Positions 7,882 through 15,689 of a stretch of DNA of 33,952 nt are shown here, in pieces. The notes under the pieces are model-generated. The model was not told the origin of the DNA. It searched no databases and worked only from the letters and a program-made list of their open reading frames with translations. A program made the position numbers and the translations under genes. The stretch comes from Bacteroidota bacterium (GTDB lineage Bacteria; Bacteroidota; Bacteroidia; Sphingobacteriales; Sphingobacteriaceae), in contig JABDGE010000039.1 in the NCBI GenBank assembly GCA_013286235.1, positions 1 through 33,952 on the forward strand, written 5' to 3'. Position 1 is the stretch's first letter. Each line of letters starts with the position of its first letter.

Positions 7882-7955
7882 TTCCGCAATCGACTCCCGA
7901 TAGCTACCGGGACCGCATCCGCGCCTATTCGTGAAATTCGTTCCCAATTCGTGGA
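7882..7955 (+). repeat. 74-bp direct repeat, copy 2
   Basis: Second copy of the repeat at 7707-7780, 175 bp downstream and in the same orientation. It carries the CCCGATAGCTACCGGG variant at 7896-7911. Confidence 0.92.
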
Positions 7956-8010
7956 ATTCGTGTCAATCAAATCCGAAATCCAACATCCGAAATCCGGAAT
8001 CGAAAATCCC

Positions 8011-8018
8011 TATCTTTG
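8011..8018 (+). promoter_or_regulatory. -7 promoter box for ubiE-porT
   Basis: TATCTTTG fits TAnnTTTG and ends 5 nt before ATG 8024. The same geometry is seen at engB and murI. Confidence 0.6.
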
Positions 8019-8023
8019 CCCCA

Positions 8024-8755
8024 ATGAGCAAAACCATCGTTCCTTACCATCCCGGCAGCGGCACAAAAAAAGAACAGGTTGCCGATATGTTCAACAACAT
8101 CTCCAAAACCTACGATTTTCTGAACCACTTTTTGTCTTTTGGGATCGACATCATCTGGCGGAAAAAGGCTATCAATGAACTTAAGGCGCTACAGCCCAAA
8201 CTAATTTTGGACGTGGCTACGGGTACCGGCGATTTTGCCTTTGAAGCCCTATCGATCCTGAAGCCCGAAAAAATTATCGGCGTGGACATTTCACAGGGCA
8301 TGCTGGATATCGCCCAACAAAAAATAGATAAACGTAAGGAATCCGCCCATTTTGAAGTAAAATTAGGCGATTCGGAGAAACTGCCCTTTTCCGCGGATCT
8401 TTTCGATGCAGTGACAGTGGCCTACGGTGTCCGTAATTTTGAAGACCTGGTAAAAGGCCTGGCGGATATGCATCGCGTTTTAAAGCCGGGCGGGAAGGCG
8501 GTTATCCTGGAGTTTTCGAAACCCAAACGCTTCCCGGTAAAACAGCTGTATAATTTTTATTTTAACTATATTACGCCTGGGATAGGGAAGTTATTTTCGA
8601 AAGATGCGCGGGCTTATTCCTATCTGCCGGAGTCGGTTGCCGCGTTTCCGGATGGCAAAACATTCACCGGGCTTATGGATAAAACCGGGTTTAAGGATAC
8701 CAAATGCAGGCCTTTGGCGTTTGGTATCTGTTCAATCTATACTGGTCTTAAATGA
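8024..8755 (+). CDS. ubiE: Demethylmenaquinone methyltransferase (MenG/UbiE)
   Basis: 243-aa SAM-dependent C-methyltransferase that converts demethylmenaquinone to menaquinone, the quinone expected in this phylum. SAM motif I, LDVATGTGDFAFE, starts at residue 62. The UbiE signatures KTYDFLNHFLSFGID (28-42) and LPFSADLFDAVTVAYGVRN are present, as is HRVLKPGGKAVILEFSKP. ATG 8024 is chosen over the 31-codon-longer frame because that extension is repeat DNA and a TATCTTTG promoter box ends 5 nt before this ATG. It overlaps porT by ATGA, so the two are translationally coupled. Product ties functionally to the nuo genes further down, which reduce menaquinone. Confidence 0.95.
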   Translation: MSKTIVPYHPGSGTKKEQVADMFNNISKTYDFLNHFLSFGIDIIWRKKAINELKALQPKLILDVATGTGDFAFEALSILKPEKIIGVDISQGMLDIAQQKIDKRKESAHFEVKLGDSEKLPFSADLFDAVTVAYGVRNFEDLVKGLADMHRVLKPGGKAVILEFSKPKRFPVKQLYNFYFNYITPGIGKLFSKDARAYSYLPESVAAFPDGKTFTGLMDKTGFKDTKCRPLAFGICSIYTGLK

Positions 8756-9483
8756 TAAAAAACTGGTACTTAACCGTTATTTTTTTCTTTTTATGCAGTA
8801 ATATCTTGCTGGCGCAGGCCCCCGCGTGGGGCGGCGGCGCCGACCAAACCGACCTTTCTTTCGGCTTTACCTTCACCTATGTATCCAGTAACTTCAATAT
8901 TATAAAAAAGCCCACCTGGCGCACGCCTTATTATGACCCTGGCGTAGGGAAAAATATCACCGACTCATTAAACAGCATCAGCTCCGCGCCCACGCCGGGC
9001 TTTGCGATAGGTTTCATAACCCGTTACAGTCTTGACGATCATGTGGAAGTAAGGGCGCTGCCATCGCTTTTTTTTGCCGACAGGTCGCTTAGCTACACCT
9101 ATGCAACTCCATCCGAAGACGTAGTGAAATCAATACAGACAACAACCCTGGATCTGCCGCTGGAGATTAAATTGAAAACAGACAGGATACAGGATTTCAG
9201 GGCATACCTGGTGGGCGGAGTAAAATACTCAGAGATGATTGGCAAAGGTAACGCTCAGCCAACCCTCGATCCGCTGCAGATGAACGTTAAAAACGTAAGC
9301 GGATTTGGGTCGTACGAGGCTGGCATCGGATGCGATATTTACTTTGAGTTTTTTAAGCTGTCGCCCGAAATAAAGATTGCCAATTCATTCGGCAACGTGC
9401 TTGTGGCCCAAAACCAGCCGTTTAGCGTACCGATAGACAAGCTGTTCCTTCATACCATTATGTTCAGCCTGTCATTTGAGTAG
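8752..9483 (+). CDS. porT: PorT family outer-membrane beta-barrel protein
   Basis: 243-aa exported protein with a signal peptide (about 1-22, ending LLAQ) followed by alternating hydrophobic strands of a small outer-membrane barrel. It ends in LFLHTIMFSLSFE, a typical barrel-closing strand. PorT is required for type IX protein secretion and gliding in Bacteroidota. The linkage to ubiE with an ATGA overlap is a recurrent arrangement in the phylum, which supports the PorT assignment over a generic barrel. No other type IX secretion gene is in the window, as expected, since they are scattered. Confidence 0.85.
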   Translation: MIKNWYLTVIFFFLCSNILLAQAPAWGGGADQTDLSFGFTFTYVSSNFNIIKKPTWRTPYYDPGVGKNITDSLNSISSAPTPGFAIGFITRYSLDDHVEVRALPSLFFADRSLSYTYATPSEDVVKSIQTTTLDLPLEIKLKTDRIQDFRAYLVGGVKYSEMIGKGNAQPTLDPLQMNVKNVSGFGSYEAGIGCDIYFEFFKLSPEIKIANSFGNVLVAQNQPFSVPIDKLFLHTIMFSLSFE

Positions 9484-9536
9484 GTTAGCCGGGAACCAAG
9501 AGCCAAGAACCAAGAACCAAGAACCAAGACAAAATA
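9484..9536. repeat. AACCAAGA/AGCCAAGA word repeat
   Basis: Five tandem near-copies of a 7-8 bp word (AACCAAG, AGCCAAG) lie just after porT. The complement (GGCTCTTGGTTCTTGG) occurs at about 17218-17243. Confidence 0.8.
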
Positions 9537-9636
9537 ACCTTTCACCTTTCACCTCTTCGACGCCACAAACTATGACGTCCCCATAACAACTTTTACGAAT
9601 GAAAAAACATAATTTCGCTGCGATAGTTAATCTGGT

Positions 9637-10395
9637 ATGTCTAAAATTGCATTGATAACCGGCGCTACCTCTGGGATAGGTGAGGCCTGTGCGCATTTGT
9701 TCGCACGAGAGGGGTATAACCTCGTTTTAACCGGGAGGAGGGAAGACCGCCTGGAAAAGCTGGCGAAGAAATTAAATACAAAATTTAATGTTGAAATCGC
9801 GGTGAGCGCGTTCGACGTACGCGACCGGCAGCAGGTAATTACCAGCCTTGAGGAACTGCCGGCCAAATGGCGCAAAGTGAACGTGCTGATCAACAACGCC
9901 GGGTTAAGCCAGGGATTGGACCCGATTGATAAAGGAAGCTATGACGATTGGGATACGATGATAGATACCAATATTAAAGGGCTGCTGTATGTAAGCAAAA
10001 TTGTAGCCAACTGGATGAAGGAGCATAAAACCGGCCATATCGTCAATTTAGGATCGATAGCCGGCAAGGAGGTTTATCCAAACGGAAATGTATACTGTGC
10101 CACAAAATCGGCAGTTGACACATTGGGGAAAGCGATGCGGGTTGACCTGGTACAGCACGGGATTAAAGTTACCACAATTGACCCCGGCGCTGTTGAAACG
10201 GAGTTTTCTGAAGTGCGGTTTAAAGGCGACAAAGAAAGGGCCAAAAAGGTATATGATGGCTTTGATCCCCTGGTAGCCCAGGACATTGCCGAAACCATAT
10301 GGTTTGTTGTATCGCGTCCCGCACATGTTAATATTAACGAGCTGACTGTTATGCCGACAGCCCAGGCTTCGGCGACTATTATTGTAAGAAAATAG
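9637..10395 (+). CDS. SDR family NAD(P)-dependent oxidoreductase (YdfG-like)
   Basis: 252-aa classical short-chain dehydrogenase. The cofactor motif TGATSGIG is at residues 8-15, NNAG at 86-89, and the catalytic triad is Ser140, Tyr153 and Lys157 (YCATK). TGRRE after strand 2 suggests NADP. The family nearest in sequence is E. coli YdfG, which oxidises 3-hydroxy acids and L-allo-threonine, but the true substrate is unknown. Length and residues are normal. It sits 70 bp upstream of the YqeY gene on the same strand. Function beyond SDR is inference. Confidence 0.94.
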   Translation: MSKIALITGATSGIGEACAHLFAREGYNLVLTGRREDRLEKLAKKLNTKFNVEIAVSAFDVRDRQQVITSLEELPAKWRKVNVLINNAGLSQGLDPIDKGSYDDWDTMIDTNIKGLLYVSKIVANWMKEHKTGHIVNLGSIAGKEVYPNGNVYCATKSAVDTLGKAMRVDLVQHGIKVTTIDPGAVETEFSEVRFKGDKERAKKVYDGFDPLVAQDIAETIWFVVSRPAHVNINELTVMPTAQASATIIVRK

Positions 10396-10465
10396 GCCGC
10401 AACGCCGGAAATACAGAGATTAAACCGGTATTTACCACTGATCCAATAAACAAACCAATATAAAC

Positions 10466-10915
10466 ATGTCACTTATTAACCAAATAGACCAGGACATTAA
10501 ACAAGCCATGCTGGCGAAAGAAGCCGACAGGCTTCGGGGGCTGCGCGCGGTAAAGGCTGCTTTGCTTTTAGCAAAAACCGAAAAAGGCGCGGGAGAAGAA
10601 CTTACGGAAGATGCGGAAATAAAAGTATTGCAAAAGCTGATCAAGCAACGGAAGGAGTCGGCCGAAATTTACAAGGCGCAAAACCGCGAAGACCTTTATC
10701 TTATTGAGACGCAGGAAATGCAGGTAATTGAACCTTATCTGCCTAAGCAAATGAGTCACGGGGAAATTGAGCTGTTCCTGAAAGAATTGATCGGCAGGGT
10801 TGGCGCCACGTCTGTAAAAGATATGGGAAAGGTGATGGGCGCTGCAAACAAAGAACTTGCGGGGAAAGCCGATGGCCGCACAATATCTGAACTGGTAAAG
10901 AAGTTGTTGGTGTAG
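10466..10915 (+). CDS. GatB/YqeY domain-containing protein
   Basis: 149-aa helical protein of the YqeY family, which shares its fold with the tail domain of GatB (amidotransferase for Glu-tRNA). Visible family features are DIKQAMLAKEADRLRGLRAVKAAL near the start, LQKLIKQRKESAEIY in the middle, YLPKQMSHGEIE, and a C-terminal GKVMGAANKELAGKADGRTISELVKKLL. The tail is thought to bind RNA; the exact role of stand-alone YqeY is not settled. The gene has an ordinary length and no odd features. Confidence 0.93.
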   Translation: MSLINQIDQDIKQAMLAKEADRLRGLRAVKAALLLAKTEKGAGEELTEDAEIKVLQKLIKQRKESAEIYKAQNREDLYLIETQEMQVIEPYLPKQMSHGEIELFLKELIGRVGATSVKDMGKVMGAANKELAGKADGRTISELVKKLLV

Positions 10916-11205
10916 AAGTTAGCCGGCCTCCGCGGGTATCGCGTGTTGACGGCGTTTTGGCCCTGTGTTTTTAGGTTATGGCCTTTTCGATCTGGCTAAC
11001 AGCTTTGATGAACGTTTGACTATTGCAGGTGACAAGGCCAGATAACTGAATAAGCCGGGAACCGACTGCTATGTTATCCCTTCGATAAATAATTTCTTTA
11101 TTTGTTGTAACATAAATGCAATAAGTTATTTTTATGGCGGCGTACCCGGCTTTTTATACCGGGTGACATTTGAGGATACTTAATATTTAAACTTCACAGA
11201 TTTTT
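10916..11205. other. Intergenic region upstream of hydrolase operon
   Basis: 290 bp without a gene. The only structure I see is ACCCGG/CCGGGT pairing around a T-rich loop at about 11139-11164, just before the alpha/beta hydrolase leader. No tRNA, riboswitch or repeat family was recognised. Confidence 0.5.
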
Positions 11206-11967
11206 ATGGATTTCGTGCTTAAGGAGGAAAACGGTTTTAGTTACGTCGATGAGGGCGAAGGCGAAGTATTGTTGCTCTTGCACGGTTTGATGGGAGCTTT
11301 AAGCAATTGGGACAGGGTAATTGAAGACTTCAGGTCGGAATACAGGGTCATTATACCGATATTGCCCATTTATGATTTACCGCTGTTAACCACAGGTGTA
11401 AAAAGTCTCGCTAAGTTTGTCCATAAATTTGTAACTTATAAGCGGTTAACTGATGTTACACTCCTTGGGAACTCATTAGGCGGGCACGTGGCCTTAATTT
11501 ATGTGCTGGCACATCCGCAGGTGGTGAGGTCGATGGTGCTTACCGGCAGTTCTGGCTTATACGAGAACGCGTTTGGAGGCACATTCCCAAGGCGCGGGAG
11601 CTACGATTTTGTAAAGGAAAAGGTTGAATACACGTTCTATGATCCTAAAACAGCAACCAAAGAGTTGGTTGACGAGGTTTTTGAGACGGTAAACGACCGC
11701 CATCGGGTGATCAGGATACTGGCAATGGCGAAATCAGCGATCCGCCATAATATGAAGAAGGACTTGCGCAAGATAGAAATTCCGGTTTCGTTGATTTGGG
11801 GTAGGGATGACAAGATAACGCCGCCTGAGGTGGCGATTGAATTCAGCCAAGAGCTTCCTGATGCGGAACTGCATTGGATTGACCATTGCGGCCACGCGCC
11901 GATGATGGAGCGCCCCGACGAATTTAACAGGGTGTTAAAAGGGTTTTTAGAAAGGATAAAGGTATAG
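11206..11967 (+). CDS. Alpha/beta hydrolase
   Basis: 253-aa cytoplasmic alpha/beta-hydrolase without a signal peptide. The oxyanion HG lies in LLLLHGLMG (22-30) and the nucleophile elbow is GNSLGGH with Ser90. The acid is in IWGRDDKITPPE (Asp201/202) and the histidine is His230 in DHCGHAPMMERP, so the triad is complete. It is the first gene of a same-strand block, followed after 1 bp by a CBS protein. In related Bacteroidota a hydrolase-CBS-nadK order is common, but the substrate is unknown. Confidence 0.92.
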   Translation: MDFVLKEENGFSYVDEGEGEVLLLLHGLMGALSNWDRVIEDFRSEYRVIIPILPIYDLPLLTTGVKSLAKFVHKFVTYKRLTDVTLLGNSLGGHVALIYVLAHPQVVRSMVLTGSSGLYENAFGGTFPRRGSYDFVKEKVEYTFYDPKTATKELVDEVFETVNDRHRVIRILAMAKSAIRHNMKKDLRKIEIPVSLIWGRDDKITPPEVAIEFSQELPDAELHWIDHCGHAPMMERPDEFNRVLKGFLERIKV

Positions 11968-11968
11968 C

Positions 11969-12631
11969 ATGCTTGCAAGTGAATTAGTGGCCGATGTGAT
12001 TTCCCCTGTGGACACCTTTGATCCAATTCAAAGGGCGGTTGACCGCATGGCGGAATTCCGCATCAGGCATCTGCCAATTGTAAGTGAGCGCCATTTTATC
12101 GGATTGATTGCCGAGGACGACCTGATAGAGGAGCCTAACTACCAGGCGCCTGTCAGTTCACTTAAACTTTCGCTGGTAAATCCCTATGTGCGCGAAGACC
12201 AGCATGTTTATGATGTGATCAGGCTTTTTTATGAACAGCAGCTTAGCGTAGTGCCGGTTTTGGACGCCCAGCAGAACTACCTTGGCCTGATTTCGATGAG
12301 TTCGCTTACCGAATGTTTTGCAACCCTCACAGGCGTGGCTCAGCCTGGCGGGATAATCGTGCTGGAGATCAGCAATAAAAATAATTCACTGGCACACATG
12401 GCACAAATTGTGGAGTCGGACAATGCGCAGGTATTAAGCTCGTATATCCGCACCTTCCCGGATTCAACCCGGATAGAAGTCACCCTGAAAGTGAACAAAC
12501 AGGATATCTCGGCTATACTGTCTACCTTTCTGCGATACGAATACACAATAAAAGCCGCCTTTAATCATACCGGGGATAACAATAACGCCAGGGAAAGGTA
12601 CGATTCGCTGATGAATTACCTTAACTTATAG
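11969..12631 (+). CDS. CBS domain-containing protein
   Basis: 220-aa protein with a tandem CBS pair (Bateman module) at about residues 1-115: MLASELVADVISPVDTFDP with FRIRHLPIV, then HVYDVIRLFYEQQLSVVPVL with YLGLISMSSL. CBS pairs bind adenine nucleotides. The C-terminal part (about 125-220; GGIIVLEISNKNNSLAHMAQIVE) looks like an ACT-type ligand fold, making a CBS-ACT arrangement as seen in AcuB-like proteins. It starts 1 bp after the hydrolase stop, so the two are surely co-transcribed. Ligand unknown; the nearby nadK suggests, but does not prove, an adenine-nucleotide link. Confidence 0.88.
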   Translation: MLASELVADVISPVDTFDPIQRAVDRMAEFRIRHLPIVSERHFIGLIAEDDLIEEPNYQAPVSSLKLSLVNPYVREDQHVYDVIRLFYEQQLSVVPVLDAQQNYLGLISMSSLTECFATLTGVAQPGGIIVLEISNKNNSLAHMAQIVESDNAQVLSSYIRTFPDSTRIEVTLKVNKQDISAILSTFLRYEYTIKAAFNHTGDNNNARERYDSLMNYLNL

Positions 12632-12645
12632 GTCGTTTCTGACTC

Positions 12646-12664
12646 TCCGAAGGGGTCCTTCGGA
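12646..12664. repeat. Hairpin TCCGAAGG-GGT-CCTTCGGA
   Basis: Perfect 8-bp arms around a 3-nt loop lie 15 nt after the CBS gene. There is no T-run, so it is a poor intrinsic terminator; it resembles the other dispersed palindromes in this window. Confidence 0.8.
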
Positions 12665-12720
12665 TAAGACTTTAGACTCAAGACTCAAAGGCGCCTCCCC
12701 CAAACGAACTATGAGGGGTT

Positions 12721-12823
12721 GATATGAGATGTGAGACGTGAGATATGAGACATTGCATTTTTGAGAAGACCTTTTATCTCATATCTCACCCCGATAGCTA
12801 TCGGGGCTCATATCTAACATCTG
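12721..12823. repeat. GAGATRT words folded around a CCCCGATAGCTATCGGGG palindrome
   Basis: GTGAGATATGAGA (12738-12750) is exactly complementary to TCTCATATCTCAC (12777-12789). The latter runs straight into the 18-bp palindrome at 12789-12806, after which CTCATATCT words resume. The tract fills the space before nadK. Confidence 0.9.
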
Positions 12824-12861
12824 TTAACCAATGAACTAATGAGCCAATGAACTAATGAACG

Positions 12862-13743
12862 ATGAAGATAGCAATTTACGGCAGGCAATTTAACGATACG
12901 GCTGTAGTACCTTACATACAGCAGGTTTTTGATAGCCTCGCTTCCCACGACGTGGAAATTTACGTTCACCACCAGCTTCATCATTATTTAAAGGCCAACA
13001 TCACCAACGTTCAATACAAAATTCTAAGTGCCGGCGACCAGGTTAAGGATATGATCGACGTGTTTCTCACCCTGGGCGGCGACGGCACTTTGCTGGATAT
13101 GGTGACCCTGGTGCGCGATTCAGGCATTCCCATCATCGGAATTAACTTTGGTCGGCTGGGCTTTTTGGCCAGCATCAACAAAAACGATATTGCTACCGCA
13201 ATATATGCTGTCACCAACAAACAGTTTACGCTCGATAGCCGCGAGTTGATCTGTATCAATTCAGAGCCTAAGATATTCGGAGACGATAATTTCGCGCTTA
13301 ACGACATCACGATCCACAAGAGGGACGATTCAGCTATGATCACTGCTCATGTTTCGCTTAATGGCGAAGTTTTGAATTCGTACTGGGGCGATGGTATAAT
13401 CATTTCCACAGCCACCGGTTCAACCGCCTATTCGTTAAGTTGCGGGGGACCCATTATTTATCCCGAATCGGACACCATGGTGCTTACCCCTGTGGCGCCG
13501 CATAACTTAAACGTAAGGCCTATTGTGCTGCCGGGCAACTCCGTCTTGTCCTTTGACGTAGAATGCCGCGGAGGTAACTATATTGTATCGTGCGACTCCC
13601 GCACAGCAGCCGTGGATAAGATGATCCGTTTCCAGGTAAAAAAGGCCGGTTTCAGGTTAAATCTTATCCGCTTAAATAATGAAAGTTACTTATCCACGTT
13701 AAGAGACAAACTATTGTGGGGCCTCGATGCCCGCAATTATTAA
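12862..13743 (+). CDS. nadK: NAD kinase
   Basis: 293-aa cytoplasmic enzyme that phosphorylates NAD to NADP using ATP or polyphosphate. The nucleotide motif GGDGT is at 72-76 in LTLGGDGTLLDM, the NE/D region reads NDITIHKRDDS, and the glycine-rich ligand loop reads ISTATGSTAYSLSCGGPI. VAPHNLNVRPIVLP matches the family's dimer and active-site region. Length is normal. DUF6089 follows after 9 bp, then, after the accessory insert, uppS and bamA. Confidence 0.97.
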   Translation: MKIAIYGRQFNDTAVVPYIQQVFDSLASHDVEIYVHHQLHHYLKANITNVQYKILSAGDQVKDMIDVFLTLGGDGTLLDMVTLVRDSGIPIIGINFGRLGFLASINKNDIATAIYAVTNKQFTLDSRELICINSEPKIFGDDNFALNDITIHKRDDSAMITAHVSLNGEVLNSYWGDGIIISTATGSTAYSLSCGGPIIYPESDTMVLTPVAPHNLNVRPIVLPGNSVLSFDVECRGGNYIVSCDSRTAAVDKMIRFQVKKAGFRLNLIRLNNESYLSTLRDKLLWGLDARNY

Positions 13744-13752
13744 ATTTACTGA

Positions 13753-14538
13753 ATGCCCAAATTTATACTATTAACCTTTTTGGTATTCATATCCTTTGGC
13801 TTAAAGGCGCAAACCTTTGAAATGGGCGGCGGTATCGGGGGCGCCGGCTATATGGGCGACCTTAATATGCTCAACCCCCTTAAGGTCAGCGGCCCTTCAG
13901 GAAGCGTTTTTATCAAATATAACTTTGACGGCTACTGGTCGCTAAAAGCAGCCTTTACCATAGGCTCCATCAGCGCTGCCGACAGTACCTCAAGCTATGC
14001 GCAGCTCAGGGCGCGAAATCTAAGCTTTACTACAACATTGTACGAACCGAGTATTTTAGTCGAATTTAACTTTTTCAATTACGTACCCCAACTTGGACGG
14101 AATGTGTGGACTCCATACATGTTTGCCGGTTTCGCGGCAGTAGCTTACTATCCAACCACCGTATACGATGGCGTGAAATATGACTTAAGAGGACTCCATA
14201 CCGAGGGTGAAAAAAATGTGTACTCCACATTTGCACGGGCCATACCCTACGGCGCTGGCGTAAAATATAATTTCGCGGGAAGTTTTACCCTCGGCGCCGA
14301 GATTGGCTACCGCAACCCAAATACTGATTACCTCGACGATGTAAGCGGCTATTATGTATTCAGCGGGCACAACACCTTACAGGAACAGTTATCCGACCGG
14401 TCGGGCGAGAAAACCGGTATCTATATCGGCTCCCCCGGCACCCAGCGGGGTGAGCTAAACACAACCGACACCTACTTTTTTACACAGATCACCATCTCCT
14501 TCACTTTTATTTCTACCAAGTGTTATTTTCATAATTAG
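13753..14538 (+). CDS. DUF6089 outer-membrane beta-barrel protein
   Basis: 261-aa exported protein. Residues 1-19 (MPKFILLTFLVFISFGLKA) are a signal peptide, and the mature part begins QTFEMGGGIGGAGYMGDLN, characteristic of DUF6089. The rest alternates polar and hydrophobic residues in about eight strands (for example WTPYMFAGFAAVAYYPTT and YGAGVKYNFAGSFTLGAEIGYR), fitting a small outer-membrane barrel. It is 9 bp behind nadK. In other Bacteroidota this gene lies directly before uppS-bamA, so a role in outer-membrane biogenesis is plausible but unproven. Confidence 0.82.
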   Translation: MPKFILLTFLVFISFGLKAQTFEMGGGIGGAGYMGDLNMLNPLKVSGPSGSVFIKYNFDGYWSLKAAFTIGSISAADSTSSYAQLRARNLSFTTTLYEPSILVEFNFFNYVPQLGRNVWTPYMFAGFAAVAYYPTTVYDGVKYDLRGLHTEGEKNVYSTFARAIPYGAGVKYNFAGSFTLGAEIGYRNPNTDYLDDVSGYYVFSGHNTLQEQLSDRSGEKTGIYIGSPGTQRGELNTTDTYFFTQITISFTFISTKCYFHN

Positions 14539-14908
14539 CACTAAGATTTATAGGATTTAAGGATTGTAAGATTGACTAAGATTGCTCACTTGCTGTTAGG
14601 TCTTTCAAGGTGTTCGCGAGGGCTGCGCCGTTTATCGGATTAATGGATTATAAGATTAATGGTCGATATTAAAAATCAGATGTATTTCGTAATATTACCG
14701 ACCGATTATAAACACCAAAATCTTAAAATCCGAACATCTTAAAAACGGCGCAGCCCTCGCGAACGCCTTTAAAAATGTCACAACACGTGAGCAATCCTAG
14801 TTCAAACAATTGCAACAATGATGCAATAAAAAACAAGAGGCTTCGTTTGACATTAAACAGCTGAAGGATAGCTGTTAATCCAATTTCACCACCTTAAACT
14901 TTTTGATC
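14539..14908. other. Intergenic gap carrying 217-bp palindrome
   Basis: 370 bp between DUF6089 and exbD. Outside the 14580-14796 palindrome it holds AGGATT/AAGATT words (14540-14580) and a T-rich leader before exbD. No gene was seen. Confidence 0.7.
14580..14796. repeat. 217-bp imperfect palindrome, MITE-like
   Basis: The termini are GATTGCTCAC (14580-14589) and its exact complement (14787-14796). Each is followed inward by an equal 17-bp spacer and then a 27-bp arm. The arms lie at 14607-14633 and 14743-14769, with 26 of 27 positions complementary. The core arm contains TTCGCGAGGGCTGCGCCGTTT. The centre is AT-rich with weaker pairing. There is no coding capacity. A single related arm (AACGGCGCAGCC...GCGCC) occurs at 7780-7803. 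It may be a miniature mobile element or a structured intergenic repeat; I could not confirm a target-site duplication. Confidence 0.8.
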
Positions 14909-15427
14909 ATGGCCGAGTTGAATTATTCCCCCGGAAGAACAGGTAGCAGGCATACATTGAAGAAAATGCCGGTACGCGTAGACCTGACCGCAATGGTTGA
15001 TCTTGCTTTTTTACTGATCACCTTTTTTATGCTGACAACTGTACTGAATAAACCGCAAATGATGCCCGTGGTGATGCCGGCCGATGGGCCGCCGGGTCCC
15101 GTGCCCGAGAGTCGTACCATGACTATTTGCCTTGGCAAAAACAACGAGGCCCTATTTTATTTGGGTATTGCTGATCATCCTTTGGTGGCGCCCACCAAAA
15201 TCGGGTTTGGCAAAGATATGGACCGGGCGATTTTGCAAATGGAAGAACGGATAAAACAGACGTCGAAGGATGGATTAATTGTAGTGGTTAAGCCCTCGGA
15301 CCATTCCATCTATGATAACCTGGTTTCAACGCTGGACGAGCTTAAAATTACCGCGGTGCCTACTTACGCCTTGGCCAGGATATCAGCCAAAGATATCGAT
15401 CTGTTAAAGCAGCGTGGTATGTATTAA
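14909..15427 (+). CDS. ExbD/TolR family biopolymer transport protein, orphan
   Basis: 172-aa inner-membrane protein starting at ATG 14909 (a TTG two codons earlier is less likely). A short cytoplasmic N-terminus and one transmembrane helix (about 25-45, LTAMVDLAFLLITFFMLTTVL) are present, with the conserved proton-path Asp in MVDLAF near its start. A periplasmic domain of about 120 residues follows, ending DELKITAVPTYALARISAKD. ExbD works with ExbB and TonB to energise outer-membrane transport, yet neither partner gene is nearby. It is therefore an orphan subunit in the accessory insert between DUF6089 and uppS. Confidence 0.9.
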   Translation: MAELNYSPGRTGSRHTLKKMPVRVDLTAMVDLAFLLITFFMLTTVLNKPQMMPVVMPADGPPGPVPESRTMTICLGKNNEALFYLGIADHPLVAPTKIGFGKDMDRAILQMEERIKQTSKDGLIVVVKPSDHSIYDNLVSTLDELKITAVPTYALARISAKDIDLLKQRGMY

Positions 15428-15584
15428 TTTAACTGGTTCTGTAACGTTTTGTTTAGGCGGCCAATTTCACTCAGATCAGCACGTCTCTGTTCATTTAAAG
15501 CGTAAAATAACCCGGCACCCCGGGCTCACTTCGATTGTTTGCATGAAGACACGAACTCCGATTGTAAGTCCTTATTGCTATACT

Positions 15585-15666
15585 GCCCTTATTTTGTTAC
15601 AAGATAATGCTAAAACAGGGCTTATTTTGTTACACAGATAGCGTAAATTTGCCCTTATTCTGTTAC
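15585..15666 (+). repeat. Three 16-bp direct repeats at exact 33-bp spacing
   Basis: GCCCTTATTTTGTTAC (15585-15600), GGGCTTATTTTGTTAC (15618-15633) and GCCCTTATTCTGTTAC (15651-15666) start exactly 33 bp apart, close to three helical turns. A weaker relative, GTCCTTATTGCTATAC, lies at 15569-15584. The set is directly upstream of the ATPase and overlaps its likely promoter box, so it may be a multi-site operator. Confidence 0.88.
15644..15651 (+). promoter_or_regulatory. -7 promoter-like box inside the phased repeats
   Basis: TAAATTTG fits TAnnTTTG and lies between repeats 2 and 3, about 40 nt before the probable ATPase start. Confidence 0.4.
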
Positions 15667-15689
15667 ATTTGCTGCGATATTTGTTATCA

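Larger units (their letters stand above)
7352..8023. repeat. 672-bp repeat-rich intergenic region
   Basis: No convincing gene is present. It contains an exact 13-bp tandem duplication, GCCGACCTGTAAT (7569-7581 and 7582-7594), and a 74-bp direct repeat (7707-7780 and 7882-7955, one mismatch) carrying the palindrome variant (C)CYGATAGCTACCGGG and ATTCGTGAAATTCG words. A copy of AACGGCGCAGCC...GCGCC at 7780-7803 is related to the arms of the 217-bp palindrome at 14580-14796. The last 60 bp are ATCCGAAATCC words. The 79-codon minus frame and two plus frames here follow the repeats. The ubiE promoter is at the right end. Confidence 0.8.
15428..15689. other. Leader region of the ATPase with phased direct repeats
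   Basis: 262 bp between exbD and the ATPase pseudogene. A 75-codon frame across it (15414-15641) has no support and follows the repeats. The right half holds three phased repeats and a -7-like box (separate entries). Confidence 0.6.

Noticed and set aside
7756..8178. Plus-strand frames extending ubiE upstream or overlapping its start
   Set aside because: The added residues translate ATCCGAAATCC repeats, and the promoter box at 8011-8018 lies inside the extension.
10916..11205. tRNA or riboswitch before the hydrolase operon
   Set aside because: No cloverleaf or known aptamer core could be traced; only a short ACCCGG/CCGGGT pair is present.
12646..12664. Intrinsic terminator after the CBS gene
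   Set aside because: The hairpin is perfect but has no T-run; it fits the dispersed palindrome pattern better.
15414..15641. 75-codon frame after exbD
   Set aside because: It overlaps exbD, has no motif, and its C-terminus only reflects the 33-bp repeat (33 is divisible by three).
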